Notes: generated from the sequence alone by a model not told the origin. A DNA stretch of 64,000 bases from JASLQO01 sp002327525 (GCA_030744435.1 JASLQO010000013.1:372001-436000); one strand, 5' to 3'. Shown: positions 24,903 through 34,200, counted from the stretch's first letter. A program made the numbers and translations.

Positions 24903-26091
24903 ACTGGCGCCGTCACTGCTCGCGACTCCCGAGGGCCGGCGTGCCGACGAGATCCTGCGTGCTTGTGTGCACTGCGGTTTCTGCAACGCCACCTGCCCCA
25001 CGTATCAGCAGCTGGGTGATGAACTCGACGGACCGAGGGGACGTATCTACCTCATCAAGGGGCTGCTCGAATACCCGGATGAGCCGGAGTCCGTTCGCAT
25101 TGCGCGCACACATCTCGACCGTTGCCTGACCTGTCGCGCCTGTGAGACCACCTGTCCATCGGGTGTGCGCTACGCCGAGCTTCTCGAAATTGGCCGAATG
25201 CGGGTGGAAGATGGTACGCACCGCGGCTTGGGCGCGCGCCTGTTGCGTCGACTGCTCACCTTCGTGCTGCCGCGACGACGTCTATTCCGGGTGCTCGCCG
25301 GGCTTGGGCGCAGCTTTCGTTGGATGTTACCCGGGGTGCTCACCAGTCACCTGCCGGCTGGGGTGAACACCCGGTGGCCCGTGCCTGTGGCGCGTCAGCG
25401 ACGGGTGGCGCTATTGCAGGGTTGTGTACAGGATGCGTTGACGCCTCAGGTGAATGCACAGCTTGCGAGCCTGCTCGATCGCAAGGGTATCGAAGCCGTG
25501 CGGGTAGAGGACGAAAGCTGTTGCGGGGCACTGGCGCTGCACTTGGCGGATCAGGATCGGGCACAGGAGACGATGACGCGTAATGTCGTCGCTCTCGCGG
25601 CGATGGTGCCGGATGTCGAGGCCATTCTATCGACCGCCAGCGGTTGTGGCGTGACCGTCAAGGAGTACGACCGGCACCTGGCTGGGCACGAGCGCGCCGG
25701 TGAGGCGAAGGTCGTCGCAGAAGCCACGCGCGATGTCGCCGAGTATTTGCGTGAATTCCAGTTTGACAAGCGTACGGACGTAGATCGGGTAGCATTTCAG
25801 CCGCCGTGCTCGCTGCAGCATGGGCAGGCGATAACAGGGGTGGTAGAGGATATTCTACGAGGAGCAGGTTACGAACTCGTTGCGGTTGCCGATGCGCATC
25901 TGTGTTGCGGATCCGCGGGTACGTATTCACTATTGCACAGCGGGATGGCGCGCACTCTGAGATCCGAGAAGCTACGCCGGCTGACCGCAGCGCGACCGCA
26001 CGTGATCGCCACGGCGAATGTCGGCTGTCAGACGCATCTCGGTGCCGGGACGAACGTGCCGGTGATGCATTGGATAGAGCTGCTGCGCTAG
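24892..26091 (+). CDS. glcF: Glycolate oxidase iron-sulfur subunit GlcF
   Basis: A protein of 399 residues. ATG 24892 is chosen because the text MRTELAPSLLATPEGRRADE is the usual opening, whereas the open frame before it overlaps glcE. Two [4Fe-4S] motifs are present (CVHCGFCNATCP and CLTCRACETTCP), followed by two CCG blocks (DESCCGALALHLADQ and HLCCGSAGTYSLLH). These define the heterodisulfide-reductase-like CCG fold of GlcF. It passes electrons from GlcDE to quinone. The operon ends here; an MFS carrier begins 48 bases later and may bring in the substrate. Confidence 0.94.
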   Translation: MRTELAPSLLATPEGRRADEILRACVHCGFCNATCPTYQQLGDELDGPRGRIYLIKGLLEYPDEPESVRIARTHLDRCLTCRACETTCPSGVRYAELLEIGRMRVEDGTHRGLGARLLRRLLTFVLPRRRLFRVLAGLGRSFRWMLPGVLTSHLPAGVNTRWPVPVARQRRVALLQGCVQDALTPQVNAQLASLLDRKGIEAVRVEDESCCGALALHLADQDRAQETMTRNVVALAAMVPDVEAILSTASGCGVTVKEYDRHLAGHERAGEAKVVAEATRDVAEYLREFQFDKRTDVDRVAFQPPCSLQHGQAITGVVEDILRGAGYELVAVADAHLCCGSAGTYSLLHSGMARTLRSEKLRRLTAARPHVIATANVGCQTHLGAGTNVPVMHWIELLR

Positions 26092-26138
26092 CGCCGCAAA
26101 ACAAGGAAGAACTAGACAAACACTATACAGGGGGAGAG

Positions 26139-27452
26139 ATGGCTGCAGAGCCTGGCCAGATGGCGAGCGGGGGGGAGGAGTCCATAGCTGGCCGTCACTA
26201 TGCGTTTCTGGGTTTTCTGACGTTGCTCAACGTCATGAATTTCGTAGACCGGCAACTGCTCGGCAGCTTCGCCAACTTCATCGTGCCGGAACTCGAGCTG
26301 ACCAACACCCAGTTCGGGCTCCTGACGGGGCTCGTGTTCATCGTGTTCTATTCCGCGATGGGACTGTTTATGGGGGCGTTGGCGGACATGGTCAATCGTA
26401 CCCGGCTCATCGCGGCGGGCCTCGCGGCCTGGAGCATCCTCACCGCGCTGTCAGGTGCCGCACGCGGTTTCTGGAGTCTTGCGGCACCCCGCATGTTGAT
26501 TGGCGTGGGTGAATCCATCATGACACCTACCTCCATGTCCCTGCTGGCCGACCGTTTCCCGCCGCAACGCCTCGGCTTCGCTTCCGGGTGCTACTACATG
26601 GGTGTGCCGATCGGCGTGGGTGTGAGCCTGTTGATCGTCGGCTATCTGGGTCCTGCCATCGGATGGCGAAATTGCTTCTATCTGCTGGGTGGTATCGGCG
26701 TGGTGCTGGCGATCGTCATGCTGTTCATGAAGGAGACACCACGGCGTCATGTGGTGGAAAACGCGCAGCAGGAGAAGCTGACCTTCGGGGAGATCGTGGC
26801 CGTGCTGGGCCGGGCGCTCAGGAAGAGCCCGGCGCTTGGGTTGACGATTGCGGGAGGCGTGGCCATGCACTTCATCCTGGGTGCGGCCACGTTCGATCAG
26901 CTCTGGTACGTCCAGGAACGCGGCTTCGACCGGGCGGAGATCGCGCAGTGGACCGGCTGGATCGGTCTCACTGGCGGCGTGCTCGGCAATCTCTTTGGCG
27001 GTATCGGTAGTGATCGCTTCCTGACCCGCACGGGTGTCGGCAGGCCGATGTTCCTGTTCTGGGTGATCCTGCTGCTCGCTCCGTTCAACATCGCTTACCG
27101 TCTGGTGGACGGCGACAGCATCTGGTTCTGGGTGGGTATTTTCATGGGTTTCTTCCAGCTCGGCTGCTTCTATGGCCCGACTTTTTCGACGGTGCAGGAA
27201 CTGGTGCCGCCGCAGATACGCGCCACGGTGGTCGCTTTCTACATCCTGCTGCTCAATTTGATCGGTCTGGGCATCGGCATCACGTGCGGTGGCATCGTCA
27301 TCGATATGCTGATGGCGCGCGGTGTGGAAGAACCCTACACGTGGACGTTGTTCAGTTTCACGCTCATCAGCCTGACTGCCGCTCCGCTGTTCTTCTGGGC
27401 CGGCAGGCGCTACCGGGGCGATCGTGAGCGGCTGTTCAGGTCGTTTGAGTGA
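26139..27452 (+). CDS. MFS transporter, spinster-type
   Basis: A protein of 437 residues starting at ATG 26139 behind GGGGGAGAG. Helix 1 reads YAFLGFLTLLNVMNFVDRQL, and the MNFVDRQLL motif is typical of spinster-like bacterial MFS proteins. Motif A appears as MGALADMVNRTRLIAAG, and SIMTPTSMSLLADRFPPQR is a further block of this group. Twelve helices and a short basic C-terminus complete it. The longer open frame upstream overlaps glcF and is not used. Spinster-like carriers often move hydrophobic or organic acid substrates. Its position directly after glcDEF suggests a role in glycolate or a related acid, which is inference. Confidence 0.88.
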   Translation: MAAEPGQMASGGEESIAGRHYAFLGFLTLLNVMNFVDRQLLGSFANFIVPELELTNTQFGLLTGLVFIVFYSAMGLFMGALADMVNRTRLIAAGLAAWSILTALSGAARGFWSLAAPRMLIGVGESIMTPTSMSLLADRFPPQRLGFASGCYYMGVPIGVGVSLLIVGYLGPAIGWRNCFYLLGGIGVVLAIVMLFMKETPRRHVVENAQQEKLTFGEIVAVLGRALRKSPALGLTIAGGVAMHFILGAATFDQLWYVQERGFDRAEIAQWTGWIGLTGGVLGNLFGGIGSDRFLTRTGVGRPMFLFWVILLLAPFNIAYRLVDGDSIWFWVGIFMGFFQLGCFYGPTFSTVQELVPPQIRATVVAFYILLLNLIGLGIGITCGGIVIDMLMARGVEEPYTWTLFSFTLISLTAAPLFFWAGRRYRGDRERLFRSFE

Positions 27453-28039
27453 GCGGCGAGTTGGTTGCATCGCCGCGCCTGCCACGCTCGGTGACGAGCG
27501 GGCGGCTCACGCTGCGAGTTCCCGAAGCCGCCGATGTGCTGCCGCTCGACGAAGCTGTGATGGCATCGTTTCCCGAACTGCAGAGGTGGATGGAGTGGGC
27601 GGTGGAGCCGGTATCACGGAGCGCTACCGCCGAGTTCGTGGAGCATGCACAGGTGGTTTGGCGAAAAGACGAGGAATGGCCGGTGCTGATGATCGACGGT
27701 GATGGCGTGATCGCGGGCGCGTCTGGATATCCGAACATCGACTGGAGTGTGCCGAGTTTCGAAATCGGCTATTGGGTATGCACCAGTGAGGTGGGCAAGG
27801 GGGGTATGCCAGCTAGGCAACCCGGACGCTGACCGATCTCGCCTTCTCAAGGTTCGGAGCGGCACGCGTCTACCTGCGTATAGACGATCTCAATACGAGA
27901 AGCTATCGCGTGGCTGAGTGGCTGAGTGGCTGAGTGGCTGGGATTCGAGTTCGAGGGTCTGTCGCGGGCGAATTGCCGCAACAATACGGGTGGTCTGCGA
28001 GATACGCGGATCTATTCGAAGATAAAACGCGACGCCTGA
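27449..28039 (+). pseudogene. GNAT acetyltransferase gene broken by frameshift, nonsense and repeat expansion
   Basis: The gene starts at GTG 27449, overlapping the MFS stop. It encodes a RimJ/RimL-like acetyltransferase: SGRLTLRVPEAADVLPLDEA, then DGVIAGASGYPNIDW, FEIGYWV and EVGKG. At about 27803 two extra bases shift the frame, which then stops at 27832. In the corrected frame the text continues YAS, then TAG, then ATRTLTDLAFSRFGAARVYL, DDLNTRSYRVAEWL. A second lesion lies in the 8-base repeats at 27910-27941, after which GFEFEGLSRANCRNNTGGLR and a TGA at 28037-28039 close it. The upstream half lacks the acetyl-CoA-binding loop, so the product would be inactive. Confidence 0.78.
27910..27941. 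repeat. Four-unit 8-base tandem repeat inside the GNAT pseudogene
   Basis: The unit gtggctga occurs three times at 27910-27933 and once more as gtggctgg at 27934-27941. The ancestral text needs only the first and the last unit (VAEWLGFEF), so two units, 16 bases, appear to have been added. Sixteen is not a multiple of three. Slippage is the simplest explanation. Confidence 0.9.
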
Positions 28040-28070
28040 CCGGCGCATCCTGATTCGGGCCTACCCGCGG

Positions 28071-28598
28071 TCAACCCCGCCGGGTGCGCCACTCGCGGCG
28101 AATACGCCGCGCAGCGGCATTGTTCCCGAGCCCTTCCTCGGCATCGGCCACGACCAGCCAGGCTTCGCGCACCCAGTCGATGCGGGAACCAGCCAGCGCG
28201 ATGGCTTTCTGCGCGTGCTGCTTGCCGATCTGCCACTGTCCCAGTTTGATATGTTGCTCCGCGAGTGCGATCCACAGGCGTGCGTCTCTCGGCTCGAGGC
28301 GGATGGCTCGCTCGAGGTAGCCGACCGCGCGCTGGTGGTCTCCTGCCTCTCCGGCGGCAGCGCTTTCGTCGAGCAGCGCAAGGGTGGCAGTGTTTTGTGG
28401 AGGTGCCGGTCGGCCCAGTAGGGTCGTTTTTTCGTCCTGCTGATCGCCGGTGCCGCGACCCGCCGCCGGCCTCGATGCATCAACCACCGGTGGCGGAGGC
28501 GCACTGGTGCAGGCAGCGATCGCGATGAGAGCTGCAGACATGAGCAGGATACGCGGCGCGGTCGACCCTGGGATTGGGTTCAGTCGTTTTGAAACCAA
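28071..28598 (-). CDS. TPR-containing lipoprotein
   Basis: A protein of 175 residues. TTG 28598 with AGGA seven bases upstream is chosen because the ATG further in would leave too short a signal peptide. The leader (APRILLMSAALIAIAACTS) ends in a lipobox-like AIAAC, so it should be lipid-anchored. A proline-rich linker follows. One or two tetratricopeptide repeats then appear (HQRAVGYLERAIRLEPRDAR, LWIALAEQHIKLGQWQIGKQ, HAQKAIALAGSRIDW). It overlaps the 3' end of the PBP1B gene by 19 bases, so it is coupled with it. A scaffold role in cell-envelope assembly near PBP1B is a reasonable guess from context, not shown by sequence. Confidence 0.85.
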   Translation of the reverse strand: MVSKRLNPIPGSTAPRILLMSAALIAIAACTSAPPPPVVDASRPAAGRGTGDQQDEKTTLLGRPAPPQNTATLALLDESAAAGEAGDHQRAVGYLERAIRLEPRDARLWIALAEQHIKLGQWQIGKQHAQKAIALAGSRIDWVREAWLVVADAEEGLGNNAAARRIRREWRTRRG

Positions 28599-30958
28599 GA
28601 ACGAATCCTGTCTGTCAGTGTCTTCTGCCGGGAGATATCACAGCCGGGTGTAACGTGCAAAGACGTCCCTATCGGCACACTGACTCTTACGAGCCTTTCC
28701 GCGCAACCCGGTTTTGCCAGCATGCCGGTCATGTAGTCGATTTCGACCAGGTCGGCGGCGCCGGGGTGCACACTCGGGTGGATGAGAGGTACGACGGTGT
28801 TACTCAACATGATCTCGTCCCACACCCGCATGGCGCCGGACGCTCCGGTGAGATTGATGGGCGAATTGTCGTCTGCGCCAACCCAGACCACCGTGAGTTT
28901 GTCCGCATCGTATCCTGCAAACCAGCTGTCCCTGAAATCGTCGGACGTTCCAGTTTTGCCAGCGACTCCAGCGCGGGCAAAGCGCGAGTGCTTGCCCGTC
29001 CCCTCGCGCATGACCAACTCGAGCGCGCGGCTGAGAGTCGAGGCATGGCCGGGATCGATGGTCAGTGCGGGTTTGAATGGGTGGTGGGACAGGGACTCGC
29101 CATTTTCTGCCTGCACGGCGATCACCGCCTTGGGTGGTGTGAAGAATCCACCGCTGGCGAAGTTGCCGTACAGGCGTGTGATGTCCAACGGACTCAGAGA
29201 TTCCGCACCCAACAGCAGCGATGGGTAGTGGTTTGACGGACTTTTTCCGCCGAGATCGGCAATGCGTTCGGCGACGAGATTTACTCCGATGTCCATGCCG
29301 AGATTCACGGTGGCGAGATTCAGCGAGTCACCGAGAGCCCGGATCAGCGGCACCGGGCCATGCACCTCACCATCAAAGTTCCTGGGTGACCAAGGTGTTG
29401 GTCCGCGCGCATCGATCTCCACCGGTGCATCTTCCACGATGCTCGCCAGATGTTGCCCTTGCTCCAGAGCAGTGAGATAGACGACCGGTTTCAGCAGGGA
29501 GCCGGCTGGCCTCACGGCGTTCAGTGCACGGTTGAAGCCGTTCACACCGGCTTCACGGCCGCCGATGAGGGCCAGCACCTCGCCGGTCTGGGTCTGGGTG
29601 ATGACGCTTGCCGCCTGCAACTTGCCGGTTTCGATGCGGCGGCTGCGCTCGAGTCTGTCCAGCGCATCCTTGACGGCATTGGCCGTGCTTTCCTGCAGGC
29701 GGGGATTGAGCGTCGTGAAGACGGTGAGACCCCCGGAACCGAGCTCGTCCTGGTCGTAGTAGGCACGCAGGTTCTCGCGCACAAGATCCATGAAGGCAGG
29801 GTAATAGGTGCCACCGCGTCGTGCGGCGCGGGTGACCACCAGCGGTGTGCGTTTGGCGATGCGAAGTGCCGTGGCATCGAGCAAACCGTCGGTGTGCAGG
29901 ATGTCGAGAATCCGGTTGCGGCGTTCGGTCACGCGTTCAGGGTAGCGGAAAGGGTTGTAGTAGGACGGGCCCCGGATAATCGTCAGCAGCGTCGCGATCT
30001 CGGCATGGGTCAATTTGCCCAGGTGTTTCGCGAAGTAGAACTGCGCGCCGAGACCAAAACCGTGGATGGCGCGGCTACCCTCCTGGCCCAGGAAGATCTC
30101 ATTGATGTAGGCGTTCAGGAGGTCGGCCTTCGTGAAACGTGCGTCGAGAATAATGGCCATGGCCACCTCTCGCAGTTTGCGGGACAGGGTGCGGCTGTTG
30201 TCCAGGAAATAGCTCCTGACCAGTTGCTGCGTTAGGGTGCTGCCGCCCTGGGTAATCTCCCCGGCTTGAAGGTTTGCCCACATCGCCCGGGCGATACCGA
30301 TTACGTCAAAACCGGGATGCCGGTCGAAATTGCGGTCCTCGACCGCCTTCAGCCCTTCTTCGAGCAGCGTGGGCGCCTGCTCGGGCGACAGGATGATTCG
30401 ATCCTCGCCGTGGCTTGCAAAAAAGCTGCCGATGGAAGGTGGGTCGAGGCGCAGGACGGCGCGGCGCAAACCATCGAACGTGATGGTGGATATCTCGGCA
30501 CCGGTGAAGGTCAGCGCCAGCTTGCCGGCGGGACGTCGCCCGTCGATGAAGCGAAAAGCGTGCAGCATGACCGTCAGTCGATTGCCTGTGCGTTTGTACG
30601 ACCCCGGAGCTTCGGGATTGGCGCTGGCGCTGTATCCGACACGCTCGAGTTCGACCACCATCTCGTTGAGCGAGAGGGGCGCACCTGTGTAGAGCTCTAG
30701 CGGTTGTGCATATACGACGGCGGGTATAGACCAGCGCCGGCCTTCGAACGTCGTCGTGATGGTGCGATCCAGATACAGCAGATAGCCGGCAAGCCCGAGA
30801 GCGGCAAACAGTACCAGGTAACCGGTGGTGCGGATCAGGCGGGACCACCAGCTACGTTTACGCCTGCGTACACGTCGGGCCGGTTTGGCAGGCTTTCGTC
30901 TGGCCGTTGACGACCGCTTGCTGCGGGTACGGGTATTGGATTTGGCCACTGAGGTCAC
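28580..30958 (-). CDS. mrcB: Penicillin-binding protein 1B (bifunctional murein synthase)
   Basis: A protein of 792 residues starting at GTG 30958 (GTG 30949 is also possible). A basic cytoplasmic tail is followed by one helix (about 45-63). A UB2H-like region (about 75-165) is a mark of PBP1B. The glycosyltransferase domain holds AVEDRNFDRHPGFD with catalytic Glu207 and GGSTLTQQLVRSYFL. The transpeptidase domain has SLLK at 487-490 with the nucleophilic Ser487, SLN at 545-547, and the KTG box in AGVAGKTGTSDDFRDSW. It polymerises glycan strands and cross-links them outside the inner membrane. The small TPR lipoprotein gene follows directly. Confidence 0.95.
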   Translation of the reverse strand: MTSVAKSNTRTRSKRSSTARRKPAKPARRVRRRKRSWWSRLIRTTGYLVLFAALGLAGYLLYLDRTITTTFEGRRWSIPAVVYAQPLELYTGAPLSLNEMVVELERVGYSASANPEAPGSYKRTGNRLTVMLHAFRFIDGRRPAGKLALTFTGAEISTITFDGLRRAVLRLDPPSIGSFFASHGEDRIILSPEQAPTLLEEGLKAVEDRNFDRHPGFDVIGIARAMWANLQAGEITQGGSTLTQQLVRSYFLDNSRTLSRKLREVAMAIILDARFTKADLLNAYINEIFLGQEGSRAIHGFGLGAQFYFAKHLGKLTHAEIATLLTIIRGPSYYNPFRYPERVTERRNRILDILHTDGLLDATALRIAKRTPLVVTRAARRGGTYYPAFMDLVRENLRAYYDQDELGSGGLTVFTTLNPRLQESTANAVKDALDRLERSRRIETGKLQAASVITQTQTGEVLALIGGREAGVNGFNRALNAVRPAGSLLKPVVYLTALEQGQHLASIVEDAPVEIDARGPTPWSPRNFDGEVHGPVPLIRALGDSLNLATVNLGMDIGVNLVAERIADLGGKSPSNHYPSLLLGAESLSPLDITRLYGNFASGGFFTPPKAVIAVQAENGESLSHHPFKPALTIDPGHASTLSRALELVMREGTGKHSRFARAGVAGKTGTSDDFRDSWFAGYDADKLTVVWVGADDNSPINLTGASGAMRVWDEIMLSNTVVPLIHPSVHPGAADLVEIDYMTGMLAKPGCAERLVRVSVPIGTSLHVTPGCDISRQKTLTDRIRSWFQND

Positions 30959-31098
30959 TACGAGTCGGGGCGCGCGAGCATAGCATGCGCATGCTGGAGT
31001 GATTCACGAAGAATTCTGAAGGCTTGTCCGACAGGGAGGGTGAAGGTTGTTGCCTGGCGGTGGTTGTGTTCGCGCTGCAAGACGGCGAGAATTAACCG

Positions 31099-31196
31099 GC
31101 CTTAGGGGTGGTTTTCCTGAGATACCGACGCCGACGTATCACGGTTGCGGTGGACCCTTTGAACCTGATCCGGGTAACGCCGGCGTAGGGATAGGT
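31099..31196 (+). ncRNA. Thiamine pyrophosphate (TPP) riboswitch
   Basis: The sequence carries the conserved parts of the THI element in the correct order: the ggggtg start, CTGAGA at 31118-31123, the variable P3 arm, ACCCTTTGAACCTGATC at about 31154-31170 and GGGTAACGCCGGCG ending in TAGGGA. This is the ligand-binding core of class THI/TPP riboswitches, which turn gene expression off when thiamine pyrophosphate is bound. It lies about 97 bases upstream of the TonB receptor gene. Confidence 0.95.
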
Positions 31197-31236
31197 GGGA
31201 TACATAGGATTTTGACGCGGATCGAGATCCGCATCC

Positions 31237-31290
31237 TCACTCCGGGCACTGGAGCCAGAACGGCCAGAAGCAGAGCCAGAACCGGAGTGA
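31237..31290 (+). promoter_or_regulatory. Candidate expression platform that masks the ribosome binding site
   Basis: TCACTCCGG at 31237-31245 is the exact reverse complement of CCGGAGTGA at 31282-31290, and the latter contains the GGAG Shine-Dalgarno of the TonB receptor gene. Pairing of nine bases would hide the ribosome site. A separate hairpin GCGGATC-GA-GATCCGC lies just upstream at about 31217-31232. The layout suits a riboswitch that blocks translation when ligand is bound, but the alternate fold was not calculated. Confidence 0.55.
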
Positions 31291-31292
31291 AC

Positions 31293-33386
31293 ATGAACAA
31301 CCGCCTTTACCCAACCGCAACAATCGTCAGCCTGTCGCTGGTACTTTTTGCGCATAGCGTCCTCGCGCAAGCAGACACCATCATCGAAGAAATAGTGGTG
31401 ACGGGCGAATTGCGGGAATCCGCACTTGCCAGCACCCCTTCCAGCGTCTCCGTCCTGCAGCCGGGAGATCGGCGCCAGACAGCCGTACAGCAGATAGAAC
31501 AGGTGCTCGGCTGGGCGCCCAATGTCAACTACGCGAGCGGCGCCTCGCGCGCGCGCTTTTTCCAGATTCGCGGAATCGGGGAGCGCGGCCAGTTTGTCGA
31601 ACCCCTGAATTCCTCGGTGGGGCTGTTGCTCGATGGCGTGGACATGAGCGGCATCGGTACGGCAGCGACGATGTTCGATGTGGCGCAAGTCGAGGTGTTC
31701 CGTGGACCGCAGGGCACACTGTACGGCGCCAATGCGCTGGCGGGGCTCATCAACGTGGTGAGCAATGCACCAACCACCGAGTTCGAGGCTAGCATTCAGC
31801 TGGATGCGGGTGATTACGGTGCGCGCGGGTTGGGCGCGGTGGTGTCGGGCCCGCTGAGCGAGCAGGTGCGGTTTCGTCTGGGTGCGCAGCTCTACCAGGA
31901 CGACGGATTCATGGACAACATTCACCTTGGTCGCGACGATACGAATGATCACGACGAACTGACGGTGCGTGGGCGTCTGGACTGGGAGGCGGGAGGTTCC
32001 GCGTTGTGGTCGATCTTCGCGGGCCATGTCGATATCGACAACGGCTACGATGCATTCTCGCTGGACAACAACCGCAAGACGCGCTCGGATCAGCCGGGTT
32101 CGGACGTCCAGGAGACCACCTACGCCAGCGTGAAACTCGACTGGGGCTTCTCCCGGGCCGTACGTTTCGAGGGTAGTCTGGCCTGGGCGACTTCCGATAT
32201 CGACTATGGATACGACGAGGACTGGACATTCGTCGGATTTCATCCGTGGGAGTACTCGTCCACCGACCGCTACCTGCGTGAGCGCGACACGACCACGCTG
32301 GATGTGCGTTGGCTGTCGGAACCGGGTCGGGGCATCTTTGGCGGAGACACCGAGTGGGTGGCGGGTGTTTTTGCCTTGCGACAGGATGTGGATCTCTCGC
32401 GCCGTTACACCTACGCCGCCGACTACGACAGCGAATTCGAGATGACGCGCATTGCCGCATACGGGCAACTCACGATCCCGGTGTTTGAAAGCGCTCGACT
32501 GATCGTGGGCCTGCGTGCGGAGCGGCACAGCTCGGAGTTCGACTCGCGCTCCGCGACAGGAGAGACGGTGAGTTTCGATCCGGACGATGATCTTTACGGC
32601 GGTCGGCTGGTCTTGGAATGGGATACGAGTGCCGGGCATCTCGTGTATGGAGGCGTGACCCGGGGCTACAAAGCTGGGGGATTCAATACCGATGGGACGC
32701 TGGAACCCACGAGGCAGTTATTCGATCCTGAGAACACGTGGAACTTCGAAGCCGGGTACAAGGGCAGCTGGGTGGACGACCGGCTCGTTGGGCGCGCCGC
32801 GGTGTTCGTGATGCTGCGCGACGACATGCAGATCGATACCTCGCACACGGTTCCCATTCCGGGAGTACCGGGTGCGGTGGAGTTCGTTGAATATCAGGAC
32901 AACGCGGCCGAAGGGCTCAACTATGGCGCGGAGCTGGAACTTGAGTATGCCCCTGGTGATCGTACGCGGCTGTTTGCGAGTGTTGGTCTGCTGGAGGCGG
33001 AGCTGGAGGACTACATCAACGGCTCAGGAGAGGATCTGGATGGCCGCGATCAGGCTCATGCTCCGGGCTACACGTTTTTTGCCGGGATTGAATTCGATAT
33101 CACCGACCGATGGTTTGCGCGCCTCGAGGTGGAGGGCAAGGACGAGTTCTATTTCTCCAACAGCCACCAGACTCACTCGCAGCGCTACGAGTTGATCAAC
33201 GCGGTCGTCGGCTACGAGGCGGATCGCTGGAATGCGAGGGTCTGGGGCCGGAACCTGGGCGATGAGGACTACTTCGTGCGCGGTTTCGGATTTGGCAACG
33301 ACCCGCGCGACGGCTATGTATTTCATGGCTACACACAGCTCGGCGAACCGCGTCAGTTCGGTGTCTCCATATCCATCGATCTCTAG
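31293..33386 (+). CDS. TonB-dependent receptor, thiamine-regulated (Omr1-like)
   Basis: A protein of 697 residues, ATG 31293 behind CCGGAGTGAAC. A signal peptide (ATIVSLSLVLFAHSVLAQA) is followed by a TonB box-like IIEEIVVTGE, the plug domain (SVLQPGDRRQTAVQQIEQVL, FFQIRGIGERGQFVEP, VEVFRGPQGTLYGANALAG) and a 22-strand barrel with the end YTQLGEPRQFGVSISIDL. The TPP riboswitch upstream marks it as a transporter controlled by thiamine; such receptors are known as Omr1 and are presumed to import thiamine or a precursor. The ligand itself was not tested. I see no TBDT-partner ABC or PnuT gene here. Confidence 0.92.
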   Translation: MNNRLYPTATIVSLSLVLFAHSVLAQADTIIEEIVVTGELRESALASTPSSVSVLQPGDRRQTAVQQIEQVLGWAPNVNYASGASRARFFQIRGIGERGQFVEPLNSSVGLLLDGVDMSGIGTAATMFDVAQVEVFRGPQGTLYGANALAGLINVVSNAPTTEFEASIQLDAGDYGARGLGAVVSGPLSEQVRFRLGAQLYQDDGFMDNIHLGRDDTNDHDELTVRGRLDWEAGGSALWSIFAGHVDIDNGYDAFSLDNNRKTRSDQPGSDVQETTYASVKLDWGFSRAVRFEGSLAWATSDIDYGYDEDWTFVGFHPWEYSSTDRYLRERDTTTLDVRWLSEPGRGIFGGDTEWVAGVFALRQDVDLSRRYTYAADYDSEFEMTRIAAYGQLTIPVFESARLIVGLRAERHSSEFDSRSATGETVSFDPDDDLYGGRLVLEWDTSAGHLVYGGVTRGYKAGGFNTDGTLEPTRQLFDPENTWNFEAGYKGSWVDDRLVGRAAVFVMLRDDMQIDTSHTVPIPGVPGAVEFVEYQDNAAEGLNYGAELELEYAPGDRTRLFASVGLLEAELEDYINGSGEDLDGRDQAHAPGYTFFAGIEFDITDRWFARLEVEGKDEFYFSNSHQTHSQRYELINAVVGYEADRWNARVWGRNLGDEDYFVRGFGFGNDPRDGYVFHGYTQLGEPRQFGVSISIDL

Positions 33387-33398
33387 CGCGCGTTCGGC

Positions 33399-34091
33399 CT
33401 AACCACCGGTGTTTGCGCGGGCACTTCGTTCCAGGCCAATGAGATGGTCGACGATGTCGAGTGCCATCTTCCGCCCGTGGTCCATGCTGACCAGGTACTT
33501 TCCCGCCACGACGATGGAGGGTGTGGAGTCGATCTTGAACGTGCGCTGGCGTCTGTCGTCCTCACGCAGTGCCTGGCGCACGTCGGGTGAGTTGAGCGTG
33601 TGCAGGAAGTCGTTCTTGGTGATCCCGTAGCCATCGACGTAGTCGCCGATGGCGTCCGGCGTGTCGAACACTCGCCCGTTGTCGTGGATGGCACGGAATA
33701 TACGCTCGTGATTGTGTTCCAGCGCATCGGTTTGTTCGAGCGCGCGATAAGTCGCCGCCAGCAGACCCGATTGGGCGCTGAAGGCCACCGGGTCGCGACG
33801 AAATGCCACATCGGGGCCCTGTTCGCTGCGCCAGTCATCGATCAGAGGATCGAAGCTCTTGCAGTGCACGCAACCATACGAGAAGAATTCTGTGACGGAG
33901 ATGGGCGCATCGGCGCGCTGGCGCTCGGGTTCTTCGATCAGCTCGTAGTGTTCACCTTCGACAAAATCGCCCTGGGTGACTCCGGTGCTGTACAGGGTTC
34001 CGTATCCCAGGACAACGGCGATCAGCACGGCGATGAATACGATGATGCCGGTGCGTACGTGTTTGAGGTGAGAGTCGCTGCGTTTGTTCAT
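33399..34091 (-). CDS. DsbA-like thiol:disulfide interchange protein, membrane-anchored
   Basis: A protein of 230 residues starting at ATG 34091 behind GGAAGA. One N-terminal helix (GIIVFIAVLIAVVLGY) should anchor it in the inner membrane with the rest in the periplasm. The thioredoxin-like body has FFSYGCVHCKSFDPL with the CVHC redox pair at Cys74 and Cys77, and the cis-proline loop is DSTPSIVVAGKYLV. The DsbA family introduces disulfides in exported proteins; CVHC is a known DsbA variant of the CPHC motif. It is convergent with the TonB receptor, with 12 bases between the two stops. No dsbB gene is near. Confidence 0.9.
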   Translation of the reverse strand: MNKRSDSHLKHVRTGIIVFIAVLIAVVLGYGTLYSTGVTQGDFVEGEHYELIEEPERQRADAPISVTEFFSYGCVHCKSFDPLIDDWRSEQGPDVAFRRDPVAFSAQSGLLAATYRALEQTDALEHNHERIFRAIHDNGRVFDTPDAIGDYVDGYGITKNDFLHTLNSPDVRQALREDDRRQRTFKIDSTPSIVVAGKYLVSMDHGRKMALDIVDHLIGLERSARANTGG

Positions 34092-34200
34092 CGGTCTTCC
34101 AGGCTTGAAGAGGCCTGCGAAATTCTACTGTCGGTTACCTTCGAGCTGAAGTGCGTGTATCACGTGTATACTGCGCCGCTTGTTCGTCACAGCCGTATAC

